DNA from: Chara braunii
Taxonomy: Eukaryota; Streptophyta; Charophyceae; Charales; Characeae
Direction: 5' to 3'
Assembly (NCBI GenBank): GCA_003427395.1
Contig: BFEA01000211.1
Coordinates: forward strand, 1,564,532-1,603,886
Length of the DNA: 39,355 nucleotides
Positions 1 through 8,860 of this stretch are shown piece after piece. A model generated the notes under the pieces. It ran no database searches and had not been told where the DNA came from. It saw nothing but the letters and a program-made list of their open reading frames with translations. Made by a program: the position numbers and the translations under genes. Every line of letters begins with the position of its first letter. Within the stretch, counting starts at the first letter, position 1.

Positions 1-21
1 TCTCCCTGCGTGCATGGCTGG

Positions 22-25
<4 letters not shown>

Positions 26-88
<63 letters not shown>

Positions 89-102
89 ACACACACACAC
101 AC
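26..102. repeat. (CT)n then (AC)n microsatellite
   Basis: About 30 CT dinucleotides run directly into a short (AC)n tract. This is a compound simple repeat with no coding content. Confidence 0.97.
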
Positions 103-1640
103 AGACAGCGGGGTTTCCACGACCGCAGTCCACGGCTACCCGCGCAAACCTATTCCCGCCAGAAGCCAAAAATGAGAAGAAAAAAAAACAAGAAAAACGG
201 GAGGGCCTGCTACCGGTACCTGCTCCCAGGCCAGGCCATGGGATAAAGGGAGGTACCACTAGCCCAGGCCACCTCCCGTTTTTGCCACTTATGAGCCGGT
301 AGGCCGTCGAACACATAGTTTACTGTTTTTTTTGCTGTTTCGAACTGCTCACAGCCCAATCTTGCAGCGGACTGTTATTTCTGCGAATTCTGAACTGTGC
401 AGCAGTCACAGGCGCAGTTTTTTCATGATAATAATAATAATGTTGAATGGCTGAACCAGAATCAATGTCCGAATCCCTCTTCCACTGCAGGTACAACATG
501 AGGTCCACCATAGCCATGGCCAGTGGCCACCCTTCTCCTTCCTCTTCATGAAGTCCGAGGCTATGGCGGACTGCTAGGGCCTTGCCCTGATGTGCAAAAG
601 ACAACTCAAAGCAGCTATGGCTGCTCTAGCTCAGGCCGCCATGCCCGACTCTGCCTCGAAGCTTCTTGGTGTAGCTCTACCTCAACTGGGGCCTTCCAGT
701 TGCAGCGCCCACCAAGGTGATGAAGATGGCGTCCACCATAGCCAGGTAAGTACCTCTGGCGCTCTCCCGTCATAGTCCTCGGCTTCCTCCTCCTCCAGCC
801 CGTGTTCCTCCACCGTAGCCCAGGTGGGGAGCTGGGCGCTCCTTCCTCCCCAGCAGCGCTGCTCCAACCAGCACTACTCCAGCCAGCACTCCAAGCAATG
901 TGTCGCCAAACTTGCACACCGAAGAATGAGGAGGAGCTCTTTGCTCCTCCAGGAGATATAACGGCCTGCTTGCCTCTTGGTTGGTGACTTCCAGGCCGCG
1001 CGGCCTCCACGCAACTGGTACCTACTCCCTTTCAGTGGGAAACATCATTGCAGACTCTGATATTGCCCGTACAGGCCCTAGACTCAAACTGGTTGGACTG
1101 GTACCCGCCTAGACCTAGCCTACAACTACTGGGCCTCTAAAAATGCCAACTTTTGTCTTCTTCTGCTCGGCCTCGAGTACCCCGTCACATCTACCTCTAC
1201 TTGGTTTGGTACCGGCCTTCCTGCTACTTGAGTGTTTTCCGCTGCTCTAAGTGCCCGCCACTTGAGTGTTTCCCTGCTGCAACCCTCAATGTCACGGCCA
1301 CAGGTAAGTACCGGCCCTTCGGGCCTCCCATACGGACGAGTACCCTTGGGGGTCACACGCACACTCAAACCGACAATCACTCAGACAGGCGCGCAGACCA
1401 GCAAACACACACACATGCAGACTTAGAAAACTCAGCAACAAGCGGGAAATTCAGCAAGGCATACATTCTGTTGGCAAAACTCAGAAATCAGCTGTGTGTC
1501 TCAGTCCGTGTTTGGCAGGTCCTTACAGAGTGACTCCATGGCTCAGATGGTGGCCTGAACCAACAGTCTCTGGAGTTCTGCTTGTGGTGTGAGTGGTTGA
1601 TGATTTGCTTAGGTCCGTGCGGTACGAGCAGACGGCTTTG
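103..1640. other. Unassigned DNA with LTR-like words
   Basis: I find no convincing gene here; the open frames lack recognisable domains and overlap on both strands. A stretch around 480-1010 shares short words with the gypsy LTRs at 7187-8505 and 22114-23388, such as GAAGATGGCG and CAGGTAAGTA. The word GGTAAGTACC recurs near 745 and 1303. This may be a worn relative of that LTR family, but the resemblance is only word-level. Confidence 0.4.
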
Positions 1641-2215
1641 TTGGCGGTACCTTGCTGATGCTGCCCTGCTGCTTGCCTTACCGCTCGGCTTCCCACACGC
1701 CTCCCCCATGCCCTCCAGCCTATGCCTTGCTGTTGCTTGCCTTTCTTTGCCTTGCTGTCTGGCTCGCTTGCTGCTTATCATGCTGTTCTGCTGCTTGTCC
1801 TGCTACCTTGCTGTTCAATGTGCTGCCCTGCTGCTTCCCTAAGGCTTGCTGTCTCGTTGCCATGCTGCTCAATGCAGTCCCCGGCTGCTTGTCGTGCCGC
1901 TTAGCTCTGCCGCTTTATTTCCTTGCTGCTGCTCATTGTGCTACCTGGCTGATTGCCCTGTCATTTGGCTCATCATGCCGCCCTTGTTGTTTGGCTGCCC
2001 AGGTGCCTCACCCCTCCCCTCCGGCCAATGTGGCTTACCCTTCCTTGCTGTTCAGTGGCGCGTTCCCTGGCTGCTTGCCTTGACTTGCTGCCTTCTGCTT
2101 GACCTGCTGCCCTGCTTCTTGCCTTGCCTTGCTGCCTTGCTGCCTTGCTGCCTTTCTTGCTGCCTGGTTCCCTTTCTGCCTTGCTGCCCTGCTGGTTGCC
2201 TTGGTACTGACCATT
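1640..2215. repeat. Degenerate CTGCTTGC-type minisatellite
   Basis: Roughly 570 bases are dominated by imperfect short units of the type TTGCTGCCC/CTGCTTGCC. Every frame therefore reads as a low-complexity Cys/Leu/Ala peptide on + or a Gln/Gly/Ala/Lys peptide on -. The open frames here reflect composition, not genes. Confidence 0.8.
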
Positions 2216-2300
2216 ATGTTCCATAAGGGACACTGGGCCTGGTGTCCAGCAGGCGCACCGTCCCACCAATAGAAAGGGTTACTGATTCCTTCATCATCCC
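2205..2300 (+). repeat. LINE 3'-tail fragment with hairpin
   Basis: It contains GGGACACTGGGCCTGGTGTCC-type sequence able to form a 6-bp stem (2228-2233 with 2242-2247), followed by CCCACCAATAGA. The same arrangement recurs near 4878 and 17537, and on the - strand in the 3' UTR of LINE 1 near 10936-10960. I interpret it as a 5'-truncated LINE 3' end. No poly(A) tail remains. Confidence 0.5.
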
Positions 2301-2618
2301 CTGAGTAGAGACATTGCAAAAGTGTGATGTTTTCTTTATTTATTTGTTAAAAAAACTGTCTTGTTCCCTGTTAGGGATGAGCATTTCTCCTCTGACTCCC
2401 TGGCTCTTGAAGGTGGCATAAACCTACTGTAACAGTCGGCAGAGTTTTCCATTCAATGTGTGAGTACAAGGTGATAGCCTGCTCTCATCCGTCCTGCATC
2501 CATGATTCCATGGGTTTCTGCTTTCACACGCTTCATGTTGCACATGTTGCAGCCTGAAAATAGATTCTGACAATGTTTCCACTTGGCACTTGTGAAAAAT
2601 GGGCAGCATGTTCTCCAG

Positions 2619-2705
2619 GGACACTCAGCCTTTGTCTCGGCGATGGCCGTCGATCACGGTGGGAATCGGATAATCTCTGGCCAGTATCCTCCTCCCATGC
2701 CTAAG
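2619..2705 (+). CDS. WD40-repeat exon (block A)
   Basis: An 87-nt block (29 codons, phase 0 at both ends) lies between an acceptor (ttctccag) and a consensus donor (AAG|gtaagg). It reads GHSAFVSAMAVDHGGNR, then IISGQY: the GH dipeptide, a beta strand and an ISG turn typical of a WD40 blade, where SG is often followed by a short turn and W-D. Upstream the frame meets a stop at 2568-2570, so this is an internal exon or a truncated first one. The phrase V-S-A-x-A-V-D-H-x-G resembles WDR70-type proteins, but that is too little to name a family. TE-rich DNA separates it from the next exon-like block. Confidence 0.6.
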
Positions 2706-2709
2706 GTAA

Positions 2710-3048
2710 GGGAAGTAGGCAGCATAAAAACGAAAAAAAAAAAAAAAAAACAGAAGAGGAAGTGGGCAGTGTCTCCCTTTCACACGTTGGAGCACTTGGC
2801 GGTTCATTCCAAATTTGTTGCAAAGCCGATGGAGACCATGTGCAAATTTTATGAATTTTGTATCTAAAATTTTAAAGGTGTTTTGCAATGCAAGGGATGA
2901 TGACATTCGCTTCCTCCCCCCCGCCCTCCCCCTCCTCTCTCTGTCTTTGGGTCTTCCCTTTCACAAGACCCCTCCCACTGCCCCTCCCCCCCCCCTTTCG
3001 TCGACCGCCAACCGTTCACCACCTTTCACAATTGCTGTTGACTTTCTC
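2710..3048. other. Putative intron, no gene seen
   Basis: The stretch holds an A-run near 2733-2750 and a C/T-rich tract with short C runs at 2916-2998. I see no further coding signal. Confidence 0.5.
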
Positions 3049-3390
3049 CAGTTAACTGAACTGACATTTCGTTAAAACTTAAAACTGACATTTTTTTTTT
3101 CTAAATTCACGAAAAAGTGGATTATGTCAAAATTTCTTCATTCAAGTTCAATGTTCATTGCTCATTGGGTGAGAAAGTGGTTATCTCCCTTTTTTTACCA
3201 TCTGAGGTACCTCAACGTGAAGTATCGTCAGCATACATCCGATGATCAGATCATCACGCGTCGCCACAACACCCAATGATCTGATCATCCGACGTCATGG
3301 GGACAAAAAAATGCTAAAAAATGCTGCTTTTTAAACTTTTTTTCGTATGCTCATTTTCGTGAACTTAGAATAGAATTGTCAGTTAACTGA
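3049..3390. mobile_element. MITE-like inverted-repeat element
   Basis: CAGTTAACTGA occurs at both ends (3049-3059 and 3380-3390). Inside, TTCTAAATTCACGAAAA (3099-3115) is matched in reverse complement at 3354-3370 with one mismatch. The region is about 340 bp, AT-rich and has no ORF, which fits a non-autonomous terminal-inverted-repeat element. The centre carries a further inverted repeat (GATGATCAGATCATC at 3241-3255 with ATGATCTGATCATC at 3276-3289). I could not settle the outer boundary or the target duplication. Confidence 0.55.
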
Positions 3391-4195
3391 GGCTTCCAAG
3401 AGTTGACGGTAGAGCTCGAACTCAGTACGTACTACACAGTCAATTCAGAGAGTCTGTGGACCTGATTGATACAGCAAAGAGGTAGTCAGTACTAGTCACC
3501 AATTGCACGTTCCTTTACTCGCAAGCCATTGCTTAATGTCAATGCAATAACGACACGCGCTTCACAGTCCCCCAAATGATTACGACGCTTCTGGCGGGTG
3601 GGCAGATGAAACGCGGTGTAGGGACACTCTAGCATGGCAGATCTCGAGCTTATTCTGGTAATTATTACTGCCTGTTTTCGCGCGAATCCATTGTCTTGAT
3701 GGCATTTGGTTCTGGGGTTTGGGTCATTCTCGTGTCGTCTGTTCCGTATCTTTGTTATCTGTCTGTCCCCATCTATTCTGGGGGGCAACAGTCCGGTTGC
3801 TTATCACGGGCAAGCATGAGGGAACAAGGTGACTCTCATGTTTGCATCTCCCAATCATCGTTTGATTGGATCAGATCAATGTCTTTTTTGAAGTTTTTTA
3901 TCTTTTTCTTTGTTTTTAACTACTACTACCTTCACCGCACATCATTCTCAGGCAAGGTCCCGTGGGTTTCGGAGTCCATAACGAAACAAAGGCTGCCGAT
4001 GAAATTTATCAACGGCGGCCTGGCCACTGAAGAATGCGGTATAGGACCATAGGTTATATTCCCACTTGGGAGTCTTTGGGACTACACTGTGAAAGGTAGT
4101 GGTGGTTTAAGGCCACTGGACTTGTACCATTTCAGAATTGTCTGGGCAACTGAGGAGATCCTTACAGGAAGAACCCCAATAACCAGAATACCCAA
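3391..4195. other. Unassigned DNA
   Basis: No recognisable protein. The word GGGGGGCAACAGTC plus GGTTGCTTATC near 3780-3812 recurs at 21461-21485, so part of this stretch belongs to a dispersed repeat. The open frame at 3696-4052 shows no domain. Confidence 0.4.
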
Positions 4196-4199
4196 GACT

Positions 4200-4480
4200 T
4201 AGGCCAAGCCAACCCCCCACTGAAGCAACCATGTTCTCTGTCCAGGTCACTACCAGGTCTCACCCCCCCCCCCCCCGATCATTCCCAGGTTACAAGGCAT
4301 CATAACCTTACCCCGGCTCCGACCAGCGTCGCCCTGGCCACAGCTTCCAGGTGGCCCTTGGGAGGCCCCGCAAAGGAAGTCCCAGATCTCTCTACCAGGC
4401 CTCACGCTTCCACCAACTGTGGGTTACATGGCAGCGCCCCAGCACCGGCCAGCGTCGTTCTGGCATCAGCTATCTATGGA
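4200..4480 (-). repeat. Dispersed repeat related to 17.1-17.4 kb
   Basis: The reverse complement of this stretch contains GCTGGCCGGTGCTGG and then GTGAGGCCTGGTAGAGAG followed by ATCTGGG. The same words occur in the same order on the + strand at 17136-17340. The two copies are in opposite orientation. No ORF is conserved, and the nature of the repeat is unknown. Confidence 0.6.
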
Positions 4481-4864
4481 CCCATGAACATAGTGGACTC
4501 TTTTAGGGCCTAGCCCTGATAAGGATTGGGTCGCGAGCTCAGGGTGGAAAGGCTGGGAAGCAGAAATGGGGTCATGACTCATAAGGGGTCTGTAGTAAGT
4601 TCTAGTTAAACCACCAGTACTTCCTAGAGTCGTGCCCGTTAACGCGCCATGATTTTAGGAAACGTACGGGCTGCTACAGGAGTGGCCAAATTCATCCGAC
4701 TAGAAATGTTTCTACTCTTTTTTCTTTTCCGCGGCCGATAGCTGGTCCAAGTACTGGTGGTTTAAAAATGAGGGAGGCCAGAGAACACATATGGTAGAAA
4801 ATTATATGACAAGAGAGGCAATAGCAAGGGAAGGAGAGAGGGCAGCAATCAACTGGACTGGACT
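4481..4864. other. Unassigned DNA
   Basis: No gene, repeat match or structured motif that I can support. Confidence 0.4.
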
Positions 4865-4960
4865 ATATATGTACTTATATGGGACGCTGGGCCGAATTCC
4901 CATAAGATGGTGTTGCGGCCCACCAAGAGATTGGAGGCATCCTTCCAGCAAGGCCTCAAT
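4865..4960 (+). repeat. LINE 3'-tail fragment
   Basis: GGGACGCTGGGCCGAATTCCC followed by GGCCCACCAAGAGATTGGAG matches the order of motifs in the tail at 17505-17625 (GGGCGCTGGGCCCGGTTCCC, then CCCCACAAATAGATTGGAG). It is interpreted as a second truncated copy of the same LINE 3' end. Confidence 0.5.
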
Positions 4961-4992
4961 CATCCCGGTGGTTCACACCAGCACTGAGCTAC

Positions 4993-5097
4993 CGTCTTCA
5001 CCCGAATAGAACGCCCGGTCATTATAGCCGTATCTGGTACAATTTTGAGTCCAGATACACAGCTATAATGACCGGGCGTTCTATTCCGGTGAAGACG
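4993..5097. repeat. Near-perfect 105-nt foldback hairpin
   Basis: The arm at 4993-5036 is the reverse complement of 5051-5097 apart from about three changes, leaving a 14-nt loop. The core of the right arm is AGCTATAATGACCGGGCGTT. Related but degenerate copies lie at 21890-21991 (both arms) and 27062-27121 (one arm visible). A young foldback or MITE is the simplest reading; transcribed, it would give a long dsRNA stem. Confidence 0.85.
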
Positions 5098-5284
5098 CTA
5101 GTGGCCTTGCACTGCGATGATTCTTTGTTTTTCGAACACGAAAAAAAGAAGACGGAAACCTTCGGAAAGTTTTATTTTCTGTCATGATACTGTTTCCTGT
5201 TGTCTTCATCCGTCTGATTTTGTCTTCCTCCGCCCACCATCTCTCCTTCTCTATTTACTATTTAGATCTGTTCTGGCATATCTT

Positions 5285-5346
5285 TCCATGATTGGTTCCA
5301 TGATTGGTTCCTTGATTGGTTCCATGATTGGTTCCATGATTGGTTG
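5285..5346 (+). repeat. Tandem 12-bp ATGATTGGTTCC array
   Basis: Five consecutive units of ATGATTGGTTCC (one with TTG for ATG) produce the peptide MIGSMIGSLIGSMIGS in one frame. Each unit contains ATTGG, the reverse of a CCAAT box, at 12-bp spacing. Whether the array has regulatory activity cannot be judged here. Confidence 0.9.
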
Positions 5347-6077
5347 CACCGGTTCCGAGAACCCCACTGCATTTTGTCAGCGAGACTCGTACTTTGGGTG
5401 TCGCTCCGGCGGGTCCGCTACTCACGACTCTAGAAAAATGGGAAGTTCCCCCCTTGCTCCACTCTTACTTTCGAAAGGTGCTCTCAAAAACCTGCCTTGA
5501 GAGCGAGCTGTTAGATACCATTCTCGAAGAGAGCACTATCGGACGTGTTGGAAAGTGCCCTCACGTGCAACTTACTTTTTTCTTGAATGGCCCCGGCTGT
5601 GCTCTCAAAAGGGCCCTTCATTTTTCAAGAGCCCACCTCGAGTCGGAGTGGAGAAACCAAGCTTTTGCCTGTCAGGTAGTGCTGCCGGGTAGTGCTCTCG
5701 ACATTTGAAAGTCCCACCTTTCTAGAGTAAGTGGACCGAAGACAGGAATTTCTTTGTTTTCAAGAGTCTGGCAGCTCTCAAAGGACTCTCAATTTTTTCG
5801 AGAGTGGAGACTACCTTAGCTGAGTGAGACCCTTTGTGATGCTTGTTCCGTTTTTTTGTTGACATCTGCTCTAATTTATTGTGATTTTGTGCTGTCACTG
5901 CTGTGGTTAATGAAAGCGATGATGATTTTTAAAAGACGAAAGAGGATTTTGTGCTTTAGTTCTGGATATGAAACCAGCCATTCAAAAAAAGGAGCTTGAA
6001 AAAAAAAAAAAAAAAAAAAAAGGAGCTAACTTTTTCTTTTGAACTTCGACATATGTTGACTTTTGACTTTCTATCAG
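5347..6077. other. Unassigned DNA, putative intron
   Basis: A 122-codon open frame at 5340-5708 has no recognisable domain. Its sequence repeatedly uses GCTCTCAAAA-like words near 5480, 5600 and 5785, so it is probably repeat-derived. An A-run sits at 6000-6020. Confidence 0.4.
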
Positions 6078-6149
6078 CAAAGGCCAGCACCACTTCTGGT
6101 ATGGGACCTCCCGTCGGAGAAGAACACAAATGCCCTTCTTGGACTTACG
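6078..6149 (+). CDS. WD40-repeat exon (block B)
   Basis: A 72-nt block (24 codons, phase 0) follows a good pyrimidine tract and acceptor (ctttctatcag) and ends at a perfect donor (ACG|gtaag). It reads QRPAPLLVWDLPSEKN, then TNALLGLT. The LLVWDL segment is the final strand and W-D dipeptide of a WD40 blade. Canonical borders plus a multiple-of-three length on the same strand as block A support one spliced gene. The intervening 3.4 kb of repeats would be intron, possibly with exons I missed. Confidence 0.55.
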
Positions 6150-6190
6150 GTAAGCCTACTCCTGCCTCCCTGAGGGCATACTCATAGGAC

Positions 6191-6246
6191 TTCGCTAGTT
6201 GCATTTGGCAGCGATGATGGCCAGATTTAGTCGGTTAAGCCCAGAA
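6191..6246 (+). pseudogene. Possible WD40 exon with in-frame stop (block C)
   Basis: Forty bases after block B, one frame reads TSLVAFGSDDGQI, a typical WD40 strand-turn, but the next codon is TAG. A consensus donor (AA|gtgagt) follows. Using the acceptor at 6191 puts this frame out of phase with block B. Using the AG near 6200 gives an open phase-0 exon (LHLAAMMARFSRLSPE) that no longer looks like WD40. Decay, sequence error or an unusual exon border could all explain it. Confidence 0.35.
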
Positions 6247-6396
6247 GTGAGTACGCCTGAAGTTCGTTCGCAGTCTGCCAAGTTTGTTCTCTTGTTACGA
6301 AAATGAAAACCTATCAAGTTCTCATTTTTTTTCCTGTTTTTCCTCTTTTTTTTTTGTGAAATCCCCAGCCATAGAATGGAGCAGGATGTACAGGAA

Positions 6397-6419
6397 GGGG
6401 GGGGGGGGGGGGGGGGGGG
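6397..6419 (+). repeat. 23-nt guanine run
   Basis: An uninterrupted G homopolymer with G-quadruplex potential. Its exact length is unreliable in any assembly. Confidence 0.9.
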
Positions 6420-6429
6420 ACCGGTTTCA

Positions 6430-7186
6430 CAGTATAAGCCGCAGCTGGGTAATGGCCCAAATTTTATTGTTATTATTTTTTTCCGGGTAGAATTGTTAGG
6501 TCCCTGGTCTCGTTCTCAGAATTTGTAGTTAAAAAATCTCTCTTCTCCAGAAAAGGGGGCAAATACGTTCAAGTCACAATCAAGTTTCGAAATTGGCAAA
6601 AAAAGAACACGTACGGGCAGGTCAGTCGCCCACCAAGTTCGAAAAGGCAATAAAAGCGGCACGTGCGAGGATTGAGCCCTCACAGGGCCCTTACAGACAT
6701 GCAAGTGTTCTGGGCTGTGGCCCCCAGCAAGCATTGTGCCCGCCAGTGAAGGCGGGGCTGCCAGAATATCCACGTGAGGCCTACTTTCAACATTTTCCGT
6801 ATGTGGGGTATCAGACAGTTGCAGCACGCCTGTCGGTTACCGAGCAACGTGAGCCTTCAGAGGCTCCTTCCAGAAGCAAGAGCTGCGCTGTACAGTTGAG
6901 CCCGGGGCTCAGACGGTTGCGCCCTGGGCACAGGCTACACGAGGCCGAAACATCACGGACTGGCCGCGGGCCAATGAGAATGCAGCATTGTCGTCACACA
7001 TGCACCGCGAGCCAATGAGAATGCGGCAAACACTTCGAGCCTGGAGGGATGGGCCCAGGCTCATAACAGCAAAGGTGGGCCTGGACGCAGACACTGGGGG
7101 CCGAGTGGAAGCTACTGGAAACTCGTCCAGCCAGGCCCACGCAGCCAAACAAGGGGCCGCACTTTCCTTGAAGGAAAGTGCCCTGC
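6430..7186. other. Unassigned DNA beside the gypsy LTR
   Basis: A GGGTAATGGCCC word near 6450 recalls the LINE tails. The 141-codon frame at 6593-7018 has no domain. The segment GCCAATGAGAATGC occurs twice about 41 bp apart (near 6970 and 7011). The right end is the insertion flank of the - strand LTR. Confidence 0.4.
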
Positions 7187-8112
7187 TGTTACATGCCCAG
7201 TTGGGCGATGTACATAATAAACCGAGGATCCGCAATGTGATAAAAAGGACTGAATGGACAATGCAGTGCAAGTGAAATCTCAACAAGCAGTGTACATTCT
7301 GATACATACAAAAATGGTGCTTTATAGCGCAGTGGAAGACTTAGATACAAGTCCTGACCTGACCGGGACTGACCTCTATCACGTACTGTAAGACAGTGCA
7401 GCAGAATGCTAGAATACAAACGAGTAGCCCAATCAATGTTGCAATGCAGACCAAACATCCATCATCCTCATCACAAGGTGTGAAGGGACCTGGCGCTATA
7501 CACAGGAAGAAGGCGCCAGGCCCAGATCATGCACACACGAAGAGGAGGGGAACAGACGAAGAAGAGGGGGAGAGATGGGAATGTAGTCAACACCAAGTCT
7601 TTGTTGCAAGTCCCAAATAATCCCTCGTCAAAATGTCTGAAGCCCAAATGTCGAGTCTGGATCCAAATGTCACCAAGCTCTCTCTTTCTCTCGTAGTCTG
7701 CGGATGTAGTGAAGTCAGGTAGCGGGAGGGTGAGAGGGAGATGGTGGACTGAGAAGAGGAAGAAGAAGAACTCTCTCTCTCTCTCTCACATGCCAGGTAC
7801 TAACCTGTGAAGATGGCGCTGTGCTGCAGGTACCTCGAAGGCGAAGCTGGAGCTATGGTGCTGCAGGTAAGTATCCCTGACCTTCGCCCAATCTCTCTCT
7901 CTAGTACTACTCCAGCTCCTATGGTGCCCAGCGCTGAAGACTACTGGTAACGCTACTAGCGCCCAGCGCTGAAGACTACTGCTAGCGCTACAACTACTCC
8001 TGCAGCGCTCCTCCAGAGTGCTGCTGCCGAATCCTGAAGACTACCTCCTGCCTCCTGAACTGCACGTGAAGTGCCTGGGAAGTACCTAGGAACTACCTGC
8101 CTGCCTGCAGGG

Positions 8113-8140
8113 CGGGCCAGTCCTATATAGTACTGGCCCG
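8113..8140 (-). promoter_or_regulatory. TATA-like box inside a GC-rich hairpin (LTR)
   Basis: CGGGCCAGT (8113-8121) and ACTGGCCCG (8132-8140) are a perfect 9-bp inverted repeat. They enclose CCTATATAGT, a TATA-like motif on either strand. Its place in the LTR fits a candidate promoter element, but the TATAAAG conserved in both LTRs closer to the 3' end is an equally good candidate. Confidence 0.4.
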
Positions 8141-8353
8141 TCCAGGAGGCTGCTCTTGCCAATGCCGAAACGTGCCAGACCCTGGCGTTGAAGCTCAACC
8201 AGGGGTTGTCTTGAAAACAGGCCCAAAATGGCCTGTGCTAAGACCCTGGTTTGCGGCCTGAGTTTCAGGGCGGGTCGAACTGATGAGGGCCTGAAAATGG
8301 CCCTCAGTTTCATGCTGAAAACACTCAGGGCCGGAAAGGCCCTGATTTAGCCT

Positions 8354-8457
8354 GAAACGGCACAGGGCCTGTAGGCCCTTGTTTTCAGGCTTTCAGGCTG
8401 AAATGACACAGGGCCTGTAGGCCCTTGTTTTCAGGCTTTTGGCCTGAAAACGTCATG
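8354..8457 (-). repeat. Tandem repeat in LTR U3
   Basis: ACAGGGCCTGTAGGCCC followed by TTGTTTTCAGGC occurs twice with a period of about 57 bp. AGGCCTGAAA-like words continue on both sides. Such U3 repeats often hold LTR enhancer activity; here that is inference. Confidence 0.75.
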
Positions 8458-8505
8458 GGCCTGAAAGGGGGCCCGTGCAGCCTGTTGCAGGTGCAGCATG
8501 TAACA

Positions 8506-8512
8506 CCCCCTA
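8506..8512 (-). other. Polypurine tract
   Basis: On the element strand TAGGGGG lies immediately before the TGTTACATG start of the LTR, the expected site for plus-strand priming. The pol stop codon TAG overlaps its first bases, so coding sequence ends right at the LTR. Confidence 0.75.
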
Positions 8513-8860
8513 TGAAGTCAAGCCGGGGCGAGGGCGAAGCTGACGATCTGAACGTGGAACGTGGATGTGGGTGCGACGTGGAGCCGAAGATACCGGCTTG
8601 CCGTGCATCTTGCGTTCGTAGCGTGCGAGAACATCTGGAGATGTTGCTTGGAGTTCCGCACGGGTCAACCAACGGTCAACTTTGTGACTGCAGTACGCAA
8701 AGTGTATCAAGTACTCGGTTGGCCTGTTGCCGTAGTGCCGCTGGGAGATGATGCTGCCGACCTCTTGAAAACCGTCCATAGAGGGTGGGTCTTGCGATCG
8801 GAAAATCGTCATGTTCCGCTGGCGTGTAAAGAGCCAACATGGAGCAATGAAAGACCGGGT
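8510..8860 (-). pseudogene. Chromodomain-like C-terminus of gypsy pol
   Basis: The frame closing at the polypurine tract reads GFQEVGSIISQRHYGNRPTE, then YLIHFAYCSHKVDRWLTRAE. This fits the fold of a chromodomain (a short strand with I-L, then Y-L-V-x-W, then a W plus acidic helix), although the usual aromatic cage residues are only partly recognisable. Chromodomains in Ty3-type integrases bind histone marks and bias insertion. It lies in a different frame from the upstream integrase (8676-9800), so a frameshift separates them. Confidence 0.6.

Larger units (their letters stand above)
7187..8505 (-). repeat. 3' LTR of the - strand gypsy element
   Basis: The LTR is 1319 bp, begins TGTTACATG and ends CATGTAACA on the element strand, so it has perfect 9-bp terminal inverted repeats starting TG and ending CA. 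The ends match the + strand LTR at 22114-23388. Shared internal marks are a TATAAAG near 7321, a (GA)n tract near 7772-7787 and a repeated GCGCTGAAGACTACT word near 7930 and 7965. Confidence 0.9.

Noticed and set aside
1652-2226. Long Cys/Leu/Ala-rich open frames on + and Gln/Lys-rich frames on -
   Set aside because: They are products of the CTGCTTGC minisatellite; all frames are open for compositional reasons.
6990-7030. Promoter with paired CCAAT boxes (GCCAATGAGAATGC twice)
   Set aside because: No TATA, start site or gene follows; only a small direct repeat can be claimed.
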